Source of the DNA: Ctenosaura bakeri
Lineage: Eukaryota; Chordata; Lepidosauria; Squamata; Iguanidae
Length of the DNA: 64,000 nucleotides
NCBI GenBank assembly: GCA_948474755.1
Contig: CAOLHI010001018.1
Span: forward strand, 434,001-498,000
Direction: 5' to 3'
In this document: one piece after another, positions 33,900 to 46,117 of the stretch
Layout of the letters: every line of letters begins with the position of its first letter
Position numbering within the stretch: the stretch's first letter is position 1
Made by a program: the position numbers and the translations under genes
Notes under the pieces: generated by a model
Told to the model about the DNA's origin: nothing
What the model saw: the letters and a program-made list of their open reading frames with translations, nothing else
Database searches by the model: none

Positions 33900-34400
33900 C
33901 ATATCTCAATGACTTAAGGTGGAGAGTCAAAGAGGAAGGTCTTCAATTGTTTACAAAAATGAGTGAGATCCTCCTCCAGCTGGAGGTTCAAAGGAAGACC
34001 AGTTCACAAATGCGGAACCAGATCTTGAAAGATTCGCAGCCTTGACAGAGCTGTACACGTTGGTGGAACAGATAATAATCCTTTGCCTGCAGATCACAAA
34101 TTCCTGGATGGAATGTACCACACAAGCCCAGCTGCAAGGTATGGAAGGAGGTTAAAATGCAAAGCTTTAAACACCAGGACCAAAAGTCTGAAACAGGCTC
34201 TGGCCCAAACTGGTAGCCAGTGAAGGGATTTATGGAGAGAAGAAACAGGTGAATATTTTGGCAGATTTAAAACAATACAGATAGCATTGTTCTGAATTAA
34301 AACCAAAGGAAGAAGGGAGCAGGAACGCAAACCTACCAGTAAGCTGTTACAATAATGAGATGTTTTATATCTATAACTTTCTACCCCGAATGAGCTCACT
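33900..34400 (-). pseudogene. L2-like LINE ORF2 C-terminal fragment, antisense
   Basis: The minus frame 34094-34399 shows the post-RT signature CNSLLVGL, LVLIQNNA, then SLHKSLHWLPVWAR, FRLLVLVFKALH and PYLAAGLV, matching the CNALLXGLP / LQLVQNAAA / LHWLPV(R)RI / YKALHGLAPPYL pattern of L2/Rex-type LINEs. Past a stop it continues in the flank as GLPLNLQLEEDLTHFCKQLKTFLF. No RT domain remains. Confidence 0.85.
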
Positions 34401-34989
34401 GCTTCCTATTGCCCATTTTTCCCCATTAATGCCATCTCAAGGATTTTTGTTACCTGAAGGTACCTGAATGTCCATCAAGACCAACACCTTAAGAAAGGTT
34501 TGCTGCCTCATTCAGCTGCAGTTCCAATCTTGTTCACCCCTCCTCTTTTGTGCTGCCAGAAACAAATTGCTGCATAATATTGCATAGCAGGGCCATTCGC
34601 ATGACTCAACTTCAGCCTCCTTACATCTCTCTTTCCCATTTTTATGCCTGTGTCTTTTGATAAGTTACTCTTTACAGATGGAACAGTTTTCTTCATTTTC
34701 ATGAACTCATCTCTGTTCCTTCCCCTCTAAAACTCATTTTAAAGCTTGTGTCTTCAGCAAGTGTACTCCAATAATAGCAGAGGGCATTTTAAGGGGCATC
34801 TTCACATGTTTGATTCATGTTACTGGTAGCCACTAGGCAACACTGCATGGAGACTCACACAATGATTGCAGTGCTTTCCCCGCAGAGATTCTCAGTTGCT
34901 CACTTTGGGGGTAACAAAAACACTTCTTTGCTTGAAGATGAGTCCAGACTCAGACCTTAGTAGCTGCAAGGGATCCAGGTAACAGAGAT
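34401..34989. other. Unique sequence, no gene seen
   Basis: Nothing recognised; the left end of the following element may lie within it. Confidence 0.45.
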
Positions 34990-35215
34990 AGGAAAGATCT
35001 CCATGTGACCATAGAGTTATGTGGAGGACTTAGTGATTCCTGGAGGAAACACTTCTCTAGGTAATGTTAGGTCTTCCAGCATGACTCTATGGCCCACTTC
35101 TGCCAGAGGTTGACCATAGAATCATGTTGGAGGACCTAGAGATTCTCAGAGAAGTGTTTTCTGCTTTCACAGAGATTCTGTACCCCTACCCCCCACGAAA
35201 GTAGAGAACTCACGG
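34990..35215. mobile_element. Tigger-like element, right part
   Basis: The right end reversed, CCGTGAGTTCTCTACTTTCG, then GGGGGGTAGGGGTACAG, resembles the other Tigger-like ends; TA follows at 35216. Inside, a TGACCATAGARTYATGTKGGAGGACYTAG block occurs twice (35007-35031 and 35110-35140) and once inverted at 35069-35090. I could not place the left end. Confidence 0.6.
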
Positions 35216-36015
35216 TATATGTGTATAGTTGGCACTAAAAAAATGTTGAGTAGTAGCAGCTTATGAAATAAGACTAGCAAGAGCTACATAAATGTTGTTT
35301 TCAGATCAAATATCCTTTTTTGCACACTTATCTCTGGCCTTTCTGATTAGACCTTTTCTTCCCCTTGCACATCATTTGCATCTCCACTGTATCATTCTCC
35401 CAGAAGACAGCCAAAAGTGACATAGTTTCTTTTACAGGTTTCCATCAAGGTGCAGCAGCTGACTCCCCACAATGCAATCCCATGTCGCAGTCTACATTTT
35501 AAGTTTTGGATTTATACAGTAATTGACCAATTATGTAAGTCTTTCTCAGTTTATTATTGCTCTGCCAGGAGATCACCACCATAGCACACAGTGGGAGAGG
35601 AATATGGTTCCCTATATGTAAAATTCTCTGCCTATAACACAGTGAGTTTAATTATTTAAGAACATTTTAATACTTCTTGTACTGTAATTAAAAAATAAAG
35701 CAGTTTACAACAAGCACCACTTCTTTATCCGAAAGAATGGAACTCAGTAAAGCTTGTAATCGGAAAATGAATTTAACAGAATACAATTAAAACATAAAGC
35801 AGATTTCTTTAAATGTAATGAATGAATAGCATTCAGCTCTCTAAAAGTCCTTGCCATTGCAACCTAGCTTAATTGCCCAATTCCTATTTAAATAAAAGGG
35901 TTATTGCCTGCTAGTGGAACCATAACAGAAATGGGGCCTGCTTAAACTCCCTTGACAGTTGGGTAGGTTGGGGGTAGGCATCCTCTTATGCATCTCCACC
36001 AAGTATGCCTTTTAG
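35216..36015. other. Unique sequence, no gene seen
   Basis: Nothing recognised. Confidence 0.5.
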
Positions 36016-36186
36016 GGCCTTTCTGCAGTACACTGTTGCAGTGCTATTATTCCACTTTCAACATCCTATGGAATTTAGAATTCTCAACCAGAGAACTCTG
36101 TGGCCTCAGCAAACTACAAGTCCCAGAATTCCACAGGATGTTGAAAGTGGAATAATAGCACTATAACAGTCTAGTGTAGAAAGGCC
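36016..36186. mobile_element. Harbinger-like MITE, short class A
   Basis: GGCCTTTCTGCAGTACACTG ... TCTAGTGTAGAAAGGCC, with inner arms GTGCTATTATTCCACTTTC and GAAAGTGGAATAATAGCAC. The flanking triplets differ (TAG and CTC), so the target duplication has decayed or slipped. Confidence 0.82.
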
Positions 36187-37944
36187 CTCAGTGTGATGGG
36201 GCTGAAGATCTCAAATTGTCAGAAGACCCATCTGGGAGAACAGAAGCAAGTCAGACCAAGATGAGGCCAGAATATGCTAATTTCGATACAGCGGCAGCAT
36301 TTTGAATAGGTACAATCTGCTTAACGTGAATCTCTAGTGTGGAGCTTGGTCTACATATATAGGTTCCCTGTATAATTTTGAATGCTATGGGAGCAAGAAA
36401 AACCTATCCTACCTACTGATATGTTCATCAGTACATAGATGGTAGGAGCCAGCAAGGTTGCGATTGCTGTGGGGGAGACTCTGCTTTCCCCCACTCTCCT
36501 CATATGATTATTAATGGTATCTGGGGAATGCTTGAGTAGGCTTTTGATATGATCCAGGAGCAACTCCTGTTCAGGGACACTTTTTAAATTTCTACCTTTA
36601 CACAAAACACCACACTGGGGTGACTAAAAGCTCTATTTGTGGGATTTTAATAACTGTGGACTCGACCTACATGTTTGAACAGATACATGTCACAAGCAGA
36701 TTGGTGCTACATTGAAGCAATGAACTGACTGGTAACGAAGACTGCTGCATGGTTCGTTAGGACTTAGAAAAATCATAAGGAAGCTTTTGTTTCCAGTTTT
36801 AACACTGACCATTTTATGTACACTTTCCAGAAGCATCTCTTCATTACAATGGTAAGCAGTTTTGTGTACACATAGGGTGATTCTCACAGTTGCCATAAAA
36901 TATGTGAAATAAATTTATTGTGATTCTTACTCAATGAGCTGGTCATCTCCCCATAGGCCCATCTGTATACCAATGAATTACAATAACAGACCGAGGCTGT
37001 TGGGCTGGCCAAATCCACAACTGTGGGCTCTTCTTCAATTGGTGGGTAGGTAGACTGAGGGGCAAAAATGGATTTACAAGTAAAAATGTGGAGAATCGAT
37101 CACTTAAACAGATTCAAACATCCCACTAAAGCCAAATGCAATAAACATACTACCTGAGGAGATATGTAAGGCAGTGAAGAATGAGAAGACCTGTATCTCC
37201 ATTCCTTCCCCTTCATTGCTTCCAAAGCCCAACAGATACAGAACGTTGTACCTCTTACTTCCATAAAGAAATCCAAATGAAAATACTGCTATGTTCAATT
37301 AAAATGATCAATCGTCTTGTTACCCCCAAAACGTGCATGACTCAGGGGTCCATCTATGATGTCAGTAACTCCATGTGACAGAGAGAATTAATTAGTTCAC
37401 AATTAGGAGGCCTGTGAGGGAGGGGTAACTTAATATCTACCACCTGTGTTTTTGAGGTCCTCACAGGAAAGAACCAGCCAGACATTCCAAATGTAAAATA
37501 AAATGTGTTTTTATTAAAGAAATTCACACATACATGCAAGGATCTAAATACTCACACATACACACAAGGACTAGCTAAAGGTAAAAGGAGGAAAATGACA
37601 TCAAGAGTTTCCTCTGATGTATTTATTGTACAGAAAGAGGCTATTAGGACTAATATAAGACTATTTACATTTGATGCCTGGGAGGGTGCTGGAGCAATAC
37701 TTATACTGTGTAGTTCCTTGTACTTAGCTTATTGCAAATAGTTTCCTTGTTATTTCAGCATTCGTATCATGGACCTTGGCTCCAGTGCCAGCCTTCTTAA
37801 CCAGCTAAGACTGCTTCCTCATCTTTCATGCAGTCCTGTAAGGTCAGGTCATGCACCTGGGCATGAATTTATTTAATTCTATTTTCCATAGCTATAGACT
37901 TTGAAAAGCTTGCAAAAACATAAAACAATCAAAAATCAGATAAT
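36187..37944. other. Unique sequence, no gene seen
   Basis: 37490-37530 (AAAATAAAATGTGTTTTTATTAAAG) could be an old element end. Frames are short and unlike known proteins. Confidence 0.45.
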
Positions 37945-38060
37945 GATGCCACATTAGTCTGTTGCAACAAAGGCAGATGAGTCTTAAGGTACAGGACAGA
38001 GTAATGAATATATCCAGCTTTTATGAGCTCACTTTGTCAGATGTGAGACCATTTTTGTTA
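37945..38060 (-). repeat. Dispersed repeat of the 'attagtctgttgcaac...agctcacttt' type
   Basis: CACATTAGTCTGTTGCAACAAAGG, GAGTCTTAAGGTAC and TTTATGAGCTCACTTTGTCAGATG. The same family as 11960, 14165 and 14635. Confidence 0.65.
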
Positions 38061-38567
38061 GGTGTTTAAATAACTCTATCTCCCTGTTGCTATGATCTGA
38101 CTTTAAGGGTGGGCAAGAGAATGGTTTGAAAGGCAAATGAAATAAAATACAGAACATTGTGTCTGTCACAATCATGTACAGAGGAAGCAGAACTGGGGTG
38201 CATCCAATGAAATCCACAGAACAAGCCAGAAATACTTTTCAAGATGCTGAAACAAGGTAGTTTTATTAGTAAAAAAGCCCAACAGATTTTACCTTGTGTG
38301 TATGCTTAAGGCCTTCTATTGGACAGTTTTCATTTGTGTAAATAGTTTGAAAGTTCCTGACCAGAAATTTTTGAAATTTGATTCTAAATAGTCCCTGAAG
38401 AAGGCCTTAGAATTATACACAGGCTGAAACACTTTGGGCTTAAAAAATACCTAATAAAACAATGATCTTTTGAGCTTCTTGAGTTGTGACTCTTCTGCCA
38501 GACCTGAATTAAAGATGCACTTAGAGTTGCTGTATACTCCGCTTCAGCCTCAGTCTAGGTATACTAA
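38061..38567. other. Unique sequence, no gene seen
   Basis: Nothing recognised apart from A-rich stretches. Confidence 0.45.
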
Positions 38568-39035
38568 GGCCCTTTCCACATGTGTGTGTGGGGGAAACGG
38601 CGAAAATGCCCGAAAACGGAGATTACCAGCAGCCGGGCGAGTCCGTCGCCACGCAGAGCAGCGTGAGCTCACAGCTCCACAGTCCTCCGGCATCCCAAAT
38701 GGCGACTTCCGGTTGGTGGAGGGTCTCCACCAACTGGAGAAGCTTGCCAGCTGGAAGCCTGCCCCCAGCAGATCTGCAGGCATGCACTTGCGCATGCCTG
38801 CAAATCTGCTTCTGAGCTGGGCGATGGAGCGGCACTGGGTTGCACGCTCCCTGGTTTTTTAAAACCTCTGAAAAGAGGTTTTTAAAAACCACGCTGCGTG
38901 ACCAACTCTGGTCGTTCCTGCATGGATTGAGGTGTGGAACTATAAAAAGTAGTCCACGCCAGTCCACGCTATGGTGCAAAAGACTTCCGTTGGAGGTTGC
39001 TCTGCACCAATTTAAATACTAATGTGGAAATGGCC
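38568..39035. mobile_element. Harbinger-like non-autonomous element, long class B2, intact ends
   Basis: GGCCCTTTCCACATGTG ... ATGTGGAAATGGCC with a perfect TAA duplication (38565-38567 and 39036-39038). Class B2 markers: GGTTGGTGGAGGGTCTCCACCAACTGG (38712-38738), the stem-loop AAAACCTCTGAAAAGAGGTTTTT (38862-38884) and a GGAGGTTGCTCTGCACC block near the right end. The 130- and 118-codon frames inside are not conserved between copies. Confidence 0.88.
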
Positions 39036-42000
39036 TAAGAAGACTTAACTAAGGGACATATCAATTTGCATAATACAAAAATTGGACTGGACTGGAAAGG
39101 TCTATAATGAGAAAACCACCCCAGTCTTTGTTAGGTCCAAGTTCAACAGTTTAAAATTTACCCAGCATGTCTTTGAAAATAAACCTAACCTTTTCAAAAT
39201 TAAAATCAGACTTTCTAGAAACATGAAAAAATGCACATAAAAGAGCTCACATGGTTATTCACGTTTAGCTTGTGTCTTCTCTGACACCACCCAAAACCAA
39301 AGAGAAGCAGCATGTGATTCTTGGAATACAAACGGAAAAACCCATATGTTAGTGTGATTCTCCAAACTTCCTGGCTTAATTTAGATCAGACAAACTGGAG
39401 GAAGTGAAACTCTTGTTGGTATTTCTGTTATTTTTCCCTCTGTGTCATTAAATAACCATGCAAAAATTTCACAAGGACCAAATTAGATCTTGACTTGTAG
39501 GGACAACGTCCTCCTTTCTGTGACTGTCAGGAATGATGCCAGCGTCTCATGAGTCAATTGGCAGGTTGATGGATCGAAGACAGAATAAGCAAATGTTCAT
39601 CACAGGATAAGAAACTGCTTTGTGGGGATGAAGCCTGCTGTTTTGTTAGCTGATTCAAGAGCTTCTGAGCTGAGTTATTATGCAAGAACTGTAAATAAAC
39701 ATGAATCACTTATCCATGGTCGGTGATCATGGGGAGACTTTTCTTAGTAATGTAGGGGACTCTCCAGGTTAATGCGAGGTATTTCCAGACCAGGAATAGG
39801 TAGAGCTGATGGAAAGATATGTCATGCTTACTCGTCTTACATATTCCAATAGCAATAGTGACCTTTTTAACCATGGCAGCATAATTCTTACCAAAACTAC
39901 TCAGTTATTTGCTGATCTGAAACAACCATTCAGATCTGATAGTTAAATCGCATGAATCTGTTCAAATTCCAATGTTTACTATGAATACACGAGGACGGGA
40001 GATGCCTGTCTCACTCTCCATGTGTCTAGACATCTGAAAGTCTGAAGAGGAGAGCCTCCGTTATCCATGAATGCTCTCTGTGCAATCAAATCTCCTATTT
40101 ACCTTCACTGTGCAGAGATAAACTCTAGAGGAGATTCTCATTTTCAGACTGTCACTCTTGACAAAAAGAATGACAACAGAGTGGAAAGGCATGCAGGAAC
40201 TTATAAATATAGGCATAGGGCTACAGTATACGTAAAGGGAAGTACAACAGAACAGAGTTATAAAAGTAACCCAAGAATCAAACTTCACATAACAATTAAT
40301 TATAGTCACAGGGAGGAGGATTTGTATAATTGCAGCATATCAGGGGAGGGGGGGCTTTTCCTCTGTTTCCAGCAAGATCTGAATAAGTTCAGTTCCCATC
40401 CCCATGTGGCTTAAATGCTTACAAAAACAAACAAAAACATTAGTGCCAATGGGACCCCTGTCCACTGCAAAAGGCTGTAGTCCAGCATATGTTTTCATTT
40501 CAATCACATTGGGGAGGAGTTAAGCCTCTTTTCCTCTCATGTTGCATTCCCAATTGGAAATCACACCTATCTGTAATTTGTTAAACTAAAAATAGATAGG
40601 TAGCTACCTTTCAGGTGAACATACTTTGGGACTGAGTTCTACTGAAATAAGGACATGAATTTTTAAAAAAGAGCACTGAGGACAGTGTAGAAATTGCCTG
40701 CAGGCTAATATACTTTCCCTCTCCAGAGTTAAACTCTAAAAAAAAAATCTGATCTACAAGTCTGAAGCAGAAGCTGACTATGCTTTCTCCCAGATGAGCC
40801 TGGCTGCCCATTACTTTAATCTTTGAAATCCTTCCCCTAAAATCTCCTGTCTTGGTGGAAATAAAGTGGTCTCAGTAATGGCATGCTGTAACTGGAACAC
40901 TTTTCCCAGAGAGGCACATCTGGAGACAACTTAAATTTTCTCTTTGGTGTCAGGAAGAGACCTTTTTATTTATTTTATTTATGATATTTCATCATGTCAG
41001 TTAGTGGATCTTCCCTTGTTTTATTGCTTTCTGAATTTTTATTATCTCTTCCATTGCATAGCAACTTATACATTGCCAAAGATACAGTACCTAGAATGAA
41101 GACAAAAGAGGACATAGATTTCCACTGAAGCTGCCTTTCTTAGTTTACATCTCTAGATGTAAATTTAGAATGATTTACATGCAGCTGGTTGACCTGTGTG
41201 TGTCTGCTTGGTTTGCTTTTTGGCTGCTAACCCTTGACCGGCAAAAACTTCTGATCTCCATAGAATCACCATCACCCTGACATGGAAAGCACCAGTGTTT
41301 ACCAAGGCACTCATTGCTTACTGTTCTTGATCTGAAAACTGGACTAGGGCTGAGCAGCCCATCAAATAGGGAACACTTTAAACAGAGACTGCCCTCTGAT
41401 AGCCATTCAAATAGAGAAGCATCCTCCATGAAGAACAGGGATGGGCAATTGCATGGGATACAGGAATCAATTCCTTTGATCCCTCTGCAGGCTGTACTTT
41501 CCTGCAACACTTCAAAATGTTTCCATTTTTGTCAAAGTCTCAGTTAAAATGGCATCCAGAAGCAACATTGCATATTTGGGTTCAGCAGGTACTGGGGGGT
41601 TGTGGGGGTATTTTCATGCATTTTTACATGTATTGAGGAACTTTTGCACATTTTGGGCCCAAATTAGCTGGAAATAATACTGATTTTTTTTAAATTGGGG
41701 GATGTAGTTTTGGATGACTATTGAAGGGCTTTGGGGTGAAGAAGTTTGCATGGACACCTCATTGGTGAGATGAGAAGATAGTTTTCTACTTCATTTTCAT
41801 TTTCTGCGTTTTCATAATATTTTGTCATTCTGGAAACCTCTTGGTTAAACACTGGCATTCACATTAATTATAAACAAACAAATAAATGCCTGGGTCTGGT
41901 GCCTCCCTCCCTCTAAACACATCATAAGTCCAAACCTCATCTCTATTCCTTGGACAGTTTTGTACAACTGAACAATTGATCCAGAGCTCTATTTTTACTT

Positions 42001-42913
42001 CAGTCCTTATGAGCAGAGTCAAATGACACAATTACACTATTCACACTTTTCAAGAACCATTATTCAACCAGTCCCTTTTCATTTGAAGAAAAAAATATGC
42101 ATGTGATCTTGATCTAGATTGTGCTCCCAATATGAATCAAGAACCTACACAGCTTTCCTACTGAACTCTGTCCTCTGGCTGACGTTTGCCTTCTCAAATT
42201 TTCTGTAATTTAGAGACTTTCTGCAACCCTGCGCTCAAGATACCTCACAGATATTTTTCTGGAGAGCCTTTCATCTTTTCATAGCTATCTAAAAACAATC
42301 CCAAAGTTCACAGCATGTGCAAACTAGATCTAAAAGCAACTACTTGGCGTATTTGAACTTTACAATGATATTTCCCTGCAGTGTAAACATGGGAATATGT
42401 ATCTTCACCTCTGGATAGGACAGGCTGCAAGACGTCCATAGTTGCCTGCTTCCACCACTCCTGTGATATTATTATACCTCAAATATGAGAGTTTTAGACT
42501 TCCATTTTATACTTATGAAGAAGATTAGGTCCTTTCCCTGAGTGCCCTTTAGTTTCCTTGAAACCACAATTGACTATACCAGGTGGTTTAGGTAACATCA
42601 GTCCAATGCTACGCAAAAGAACTAATCCATTTCAGAAGCCAACTGAACATATTTACCATACTAAAGAACCAAGCAGAGGGCAGTTAATAAGTGTTTTTTT
42701 AAAAAAACAAGAACAGAGAATAAAGGACTAAAGATTTTGATTTTTCAGAACCCACACCCCAAGGATCACAGGAGAAATTGAAGCAAATGCCCCTCAGGCA
42801 GCAACCACAAAGACAAAGCAGAATTTATAATTAAAGATATTTCTGTGGAGGGCAGAAACTCCTAGCAAGTGACAAAATTCAAAGCAGATGATAAATACCT
42901 TGAAGTAAATTGA
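39036..42913. other. Long stretch of unique sequence, no gene seen
   Basis: The longest repeat-poor stretch in the window. There is a short TTTA run at 40966-40984. The largest frame (40067-40414, 115 codons) has no known domain, no coding bias I can see and no splice context that stands out. Conserved non-coding elements could be here but cannot be judged from one sequence. Confidence 0.5.
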
Positions 42914-43155
42914 TTATGGGAGAGCCAGTGTGGCATAGTAGTTTGAGTGCTGGACTGTGACTCTAGACACCAGGGATTGATTCCCCTCTCAGCCACAGAA
43001 TCCCACTGGGTGACCTTGAACAAGTCACACTCCCTCGGAGGAAAGCAAAGGAAAAATCTCTTTGAAGAAATCTTGCCAAGAAAATCCTGTATAAGTTCAC
43101 CTTAGGGTCACCATAAGTCAGAAACAACTTGAAGGCATACAAGAGCACAACAAAA
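42914..43155 (+). mobile_element. tRNA-derived SINE (Sauria/ACA type), full length with target duplication
   Basis: Complete order: GGAGAGCCAGTGTGGCATAG head, B-box-like GGGATTGATTCC, CCCACTGGGTGACC, TCTTGCCAAGAAAATCC, CATAAGTCAGAAACAACTTGAAGGC and a CACAACAAAA tail. TGATTATG occurs on both sides (about 42912 and 43158). Confidence 0.93.
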
Positions 43156-43647
43156 CTGATTATGAGTCGTCCAAGTAATTCTTATATGTCCCTTAAAGCT
43201 GAGTCATGGTGGAGAAGGATGAGGGACAAGAGTCAAATCTCTTGGCTGTATTAATTCAGATTTTTGTAGCAACAAATGTGTGAGCTTATCTTTTGATCAG
43301 AGATGTGTTGTAGAAGGCAGGTGAGGGAAAGCTGGATTTGTCCCAGCAGAAAGAGATTTAAGTGAAGAGATCAGAGCCAGAGATACTTTTATGGCAAGGA
43401 TTATACAGTCCAGTCCTCCATGAGAAGATACCAGCTGATCAAAAGTTGAATTGGTTACTACTATTCCTGATTAAATTGGTTGACATATATCATTCCTTTC
43501 AATTTTTTTAAAGAGAATGTACTCTGTATTCCTGTTTCCCCAAAGAAATATAGTCTTTACTAAACAACAACCTTGAAATGTATTTTGCATTATGGATAGA
43601 ACCCACTCTGTTAATAACAGGATATTAAATACTGTTTAATATTGTTC
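43156..43647. other. Unique sequence, no gene seen
   Basis: Nothing recognised. Confidence 0.5.
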
Positions 43648-43830
43648 TTGTGTGCCTTCAAATCCTTTCTGACTTACGATGACCCTAAGGCAACCTATCA
43701 TGGGGCTTTCTGGGGCTGAGAGTGTGAGATATGCCCAAGGTCATCCAGTGGGATTCCATGACTGAGTGGGAAATCAATCCCTGGTCTCCAGGGTTATAGT
43801 CCAGCATTCAAATCACTATATCATACTGGG
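43648..43830 (-). mobile_element. tRNA-derived SINE (Sauria/ACA type), antisense
   Basis: Antisense order GTGTGCCTTCAAATCCTTTC, CTTACGATGACCCTAAGG, GGGGCTTTCTGGGGCTGAGAG, AGGTCATCCAGTGGG, CAAATCACTATATCATACTGG. The decamer AATATTGTTC flanks it on both sides (about 43639 and 43843), the right copy about 10 bases beyond the SINE head. Confidence 0.88.
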
Positions 43831-44233
43831 CAGAATATAAAATATTGTTCCTCCTGCTTTATGTTGGTCAGTATTCTGGATCCTATCCCCTTGACTTTTC
43901 AAACCAACCAACCAACCATGTATCATTAAGCCATCATGTAGCTACCATAAATCGGTTATAAATCCATTGGAATTCTGACTTTTATTTTAGATCTGCTTTG
44001 GTTGTAGCTGTGAGGGATTCTGATTGTTTTGTTTCCCTAATTGTTTGGCCATCTAACAACCTTTTTTAATCCATGCACAACAAGCACAAAGCCTGCCGGC
44101 ACCACTTGTGCCAAATTATTTCTGCGTAGGAATGAGCAAGTGTGAATTTTGATTACTCAAGTATGCAAGTGGCTAGAGATGAAGTTAAGGCCCTTGCCAA
44201 GGCAAAACAAAACAAAAGTGGGACTGAAACAGA
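43831..44233. other. Unique sequence, no gene seen
   Basis: A short ACCA run at 43903-43917; otherwise nothing. Confidence 0.5.
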
Positions 44234-44434
44234 GGCCATTTCTGCATGATACTGTTATAGTGCTATTATTCCACTTTCAACATCCTATGGAATCCTGGGG
44301 TTTGCACTTTAGGGAGGGGCATTTAGAATTCTCAGCCAGAGAGCTCTTTGGTCTCAGTGAACTACAAATCTCCAAATTCCACAGGATGTTGAAAGTGGAA
44401 TAACAGCGTTATAACATTATAGGGCAGAAAGGCC
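44234..44434. mobile_element. Harbinger-like MITE, short class A
   Basis: GGCCATTTCTGCATG ... GGGCAGAAAGGCC with inner arms GTGCTATTATTCCACTTTC and GAAAGTGGAATAACAGC, and the central GCATTTAGAATTCTCAGCC shared with 55856. CAGA lies on both sides if the last C is counted outside the element. Confidence 0.85.
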
Positions 44435-44759
44435 CAGAATAAACTATTTCTAGGAAGTTTTTCCTTACACACTTTTTTTTTTTTTTTTTTGCAGGGTGGC
44501 TGTTCAACCACAGTTGATTTTAGTGTCTCTTGTGCTTTTACCCATTCAAGCAGTCACTCATAGAAGGCCAGTGATACAAAACATATGAAAGAACACCCAT
44601 CTTCCAGTATCATGCATCCATGTGTAGATTCATTAGAGGTCCAGGAATGGTGTTAATTTTTCTTGAGCAGTCAAAGCAGAAGCCCACAAGATATTGTACA
44701 TTTTCACCATAGGAACTGCAATATGCCAAATCAAACTCTGAAAAGCAGACATTTCATAA
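44435..44759. other. Unique sequence with a poly(T) tract
   Basis: An 18-T run at 44473-44490. No gene is seen. Confidence 0.5.
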
Positions 44760-45062
44760 GTGCATAATTCAAAGTGCTGGCTATGACTTATGAGACCCTA
44801 AACAGATTAGGTCTAGGACACTGGTTCTTAACCTGGGGTCTGGGAACCCCTGGGGATCTGCAAAGCCCTCACAGGGGGTCCTCAAAGTCATGCTGCTGGA
44901 ATTCACCACCACCAGCAGCAATAGGGATGTGGCAGAGGGAATGGGGTTGTGGGTGCTAAAACTGCTCCCTGGTTTACTAATGAGGGAGCCATTTGGGGGC
45001 ATGTGCATGTACTCCAGCTGCCATGTCCCTGACAAAAGGGACATGGCAGCAAGTGTGTGCAT

Positions 45063-45212
45063 ACACCCAAACTGGAAACCAGAGTTTGAATCCCTGCTCA
45101 GCTATGGAAACTCACTGAGTAACCAGGCAAGTCACATTCTCTCAGCCTCAGAGAAAGGAAACAAGTCTTGCCAAGAAAACCCTCATGACTCTTAGGGTCA
45201 CCATAAGTCATT
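45063..45212 (+). mobile_element. tRNA-derived SINE, 5'-truncated, inside hAT
   Basis: CCAGAGTTTGAATCCCTGCTCAGC, GGAAACTCACTGAGTAACC, CTTGCCAAGAAAACCC and GGGTCACCATAAGTC. The head before the B box is missing. Confidence 0.82.
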
Positions 45213-45267
45213 TTTCAAAGGGGAGAGATGGGATGGCTAGAAAGAAACTTCCCTTGTCAGCAGCACT

Positions 45268-45455
45268 TTGTTGTCGTGTGCCTTTCAGTAACTTCTGACT
45301 TACAGCAATCCTAAAAACTTATCATAGTTTTTTTTTTTGCAAAACTTGTTCAGAAAGGGGTTGTCTTTACCTTTCTCTGAGGCTGAGAGAATGTACCTTG
45401 TCCAAGATCACCCAGTCTCTAAGCAGGGATTTGAATCCTAATCTCCAGAAACCTT
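45268..45455 (-). mobile_element. tRNA-derived SINE, antisense, inside hAT
   Basis: TTGTCGTGTGCCTTTCAGTAAC, CTTACAGCAATCC, CTCTGAGGCTGAGAG, GGATTTGAATCCTAATCTCCAG. It faces the sense SINE at 45063, so the two could pair in a transcript. Confidence 0.82.
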
Positions 45456-46117
45456 TAATAAATAAATAAACATTTGAAATTTTAAACAAATATTTGCATA
45501 TTTAAATCTAAATTTAAATATTTAAATTTAAGTTTTGGAGGTCCCCGGCAAAAAATTATATTTGCAAGGGGTCCCCAGTAAAGAAAAGGTTAAGAACCTC
45601 TGGTCTAGGGTGTTTGACAAACTGTATTTCCCTGCATGAGCCTACTGTGGTCCCATGATCCTCAGGAGAGGCTCTTTTCTCAGTTTCACTTCCTTCAGAG
45701 GCACAACAAGGGCATGAGACACAGCCTTCTCACGGGCTGCCCTTAAGCTCTGCCAGATCCCTTCCACGGAAGACTACAATGGTTCTCTCCTTCCTGTATT
45801 TCAGTCAGCAGAGGAAGACTTTTATTGTCTGACTGACTTTTAGAACCGAACGTTTTTAAGGGAAAGGTTTTAAAGAACATGTTGTACCATTTCAATTGAA
45901 TTGTTTTTAACTGTTTTTCATCCTCATGACATGCTTCATGCTTTTAATATTGTCGATAATTCAATTCTGTTCTAATGTTGACCTATTCTCTGTTTTAACT
46001 ACATTGCAGTTATTTTAAATTGTAAGCAGCCTTTAGTCTTCGTTCTGCAGAAAAGATAGGATATAAATAAAGTTTATTACAAAGTTTAGTTTGCCTTAGT
46101 AGGTGATGGACTCTCCT

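Larger units (their letters stand above)
44819..45602. mobile_element. hAT-type non-autonomous DNA transposon, both ends present
   Basis: The left end CACTGGTTCTTAACC and the reversed right end CAGAGGTTCTTAACC are inverted repeats. GTCTAGGA (44811-44818) and GTCTAGGG (45603-45610) form an 8-bp target duplication with one change and a central TA. The ends are the type seen at 475. Two SINEs lie inside. No transposase is left. Confidence 0.88.
44760..46080 (+). pseudogene. L2-like LINE 3' end, split by a hAT insertion
   Basis: The left part (44760-44818) reads CAAAGTGCTGGCTATGAC...CAGATTAGGTCTAGG, the right part (45603-46080) continues GTCTAGGGTGTTTGACAAACTG...CATGAGCCTACTGTGG. Joined in reading order they follow the usual L2-like motif order (a KVLALTYKALNGLGPGYL-type stretch), then a GAGGCACAACAAGGGCATGAG block, CAGGCTTTC-like remnants, TTTTAAATTGTAAGCAGCC and ATAAATAAAGTTTATT at the end. 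Stops are frequent. Confidence 0.78.

Noticed and set aside
40067..40414. 115-codon plus frame in unique sequence
   Set aside because: The best candidate for an exon by length, but no domain, start context or splice sites stand out; a protein search would settle it.
42914..43000. Possible tRNA genes at SINE heads
   Set aside because: A- and B-box-like words are present but no cloverleaf with acceptor pairing; these are SINE promoters.
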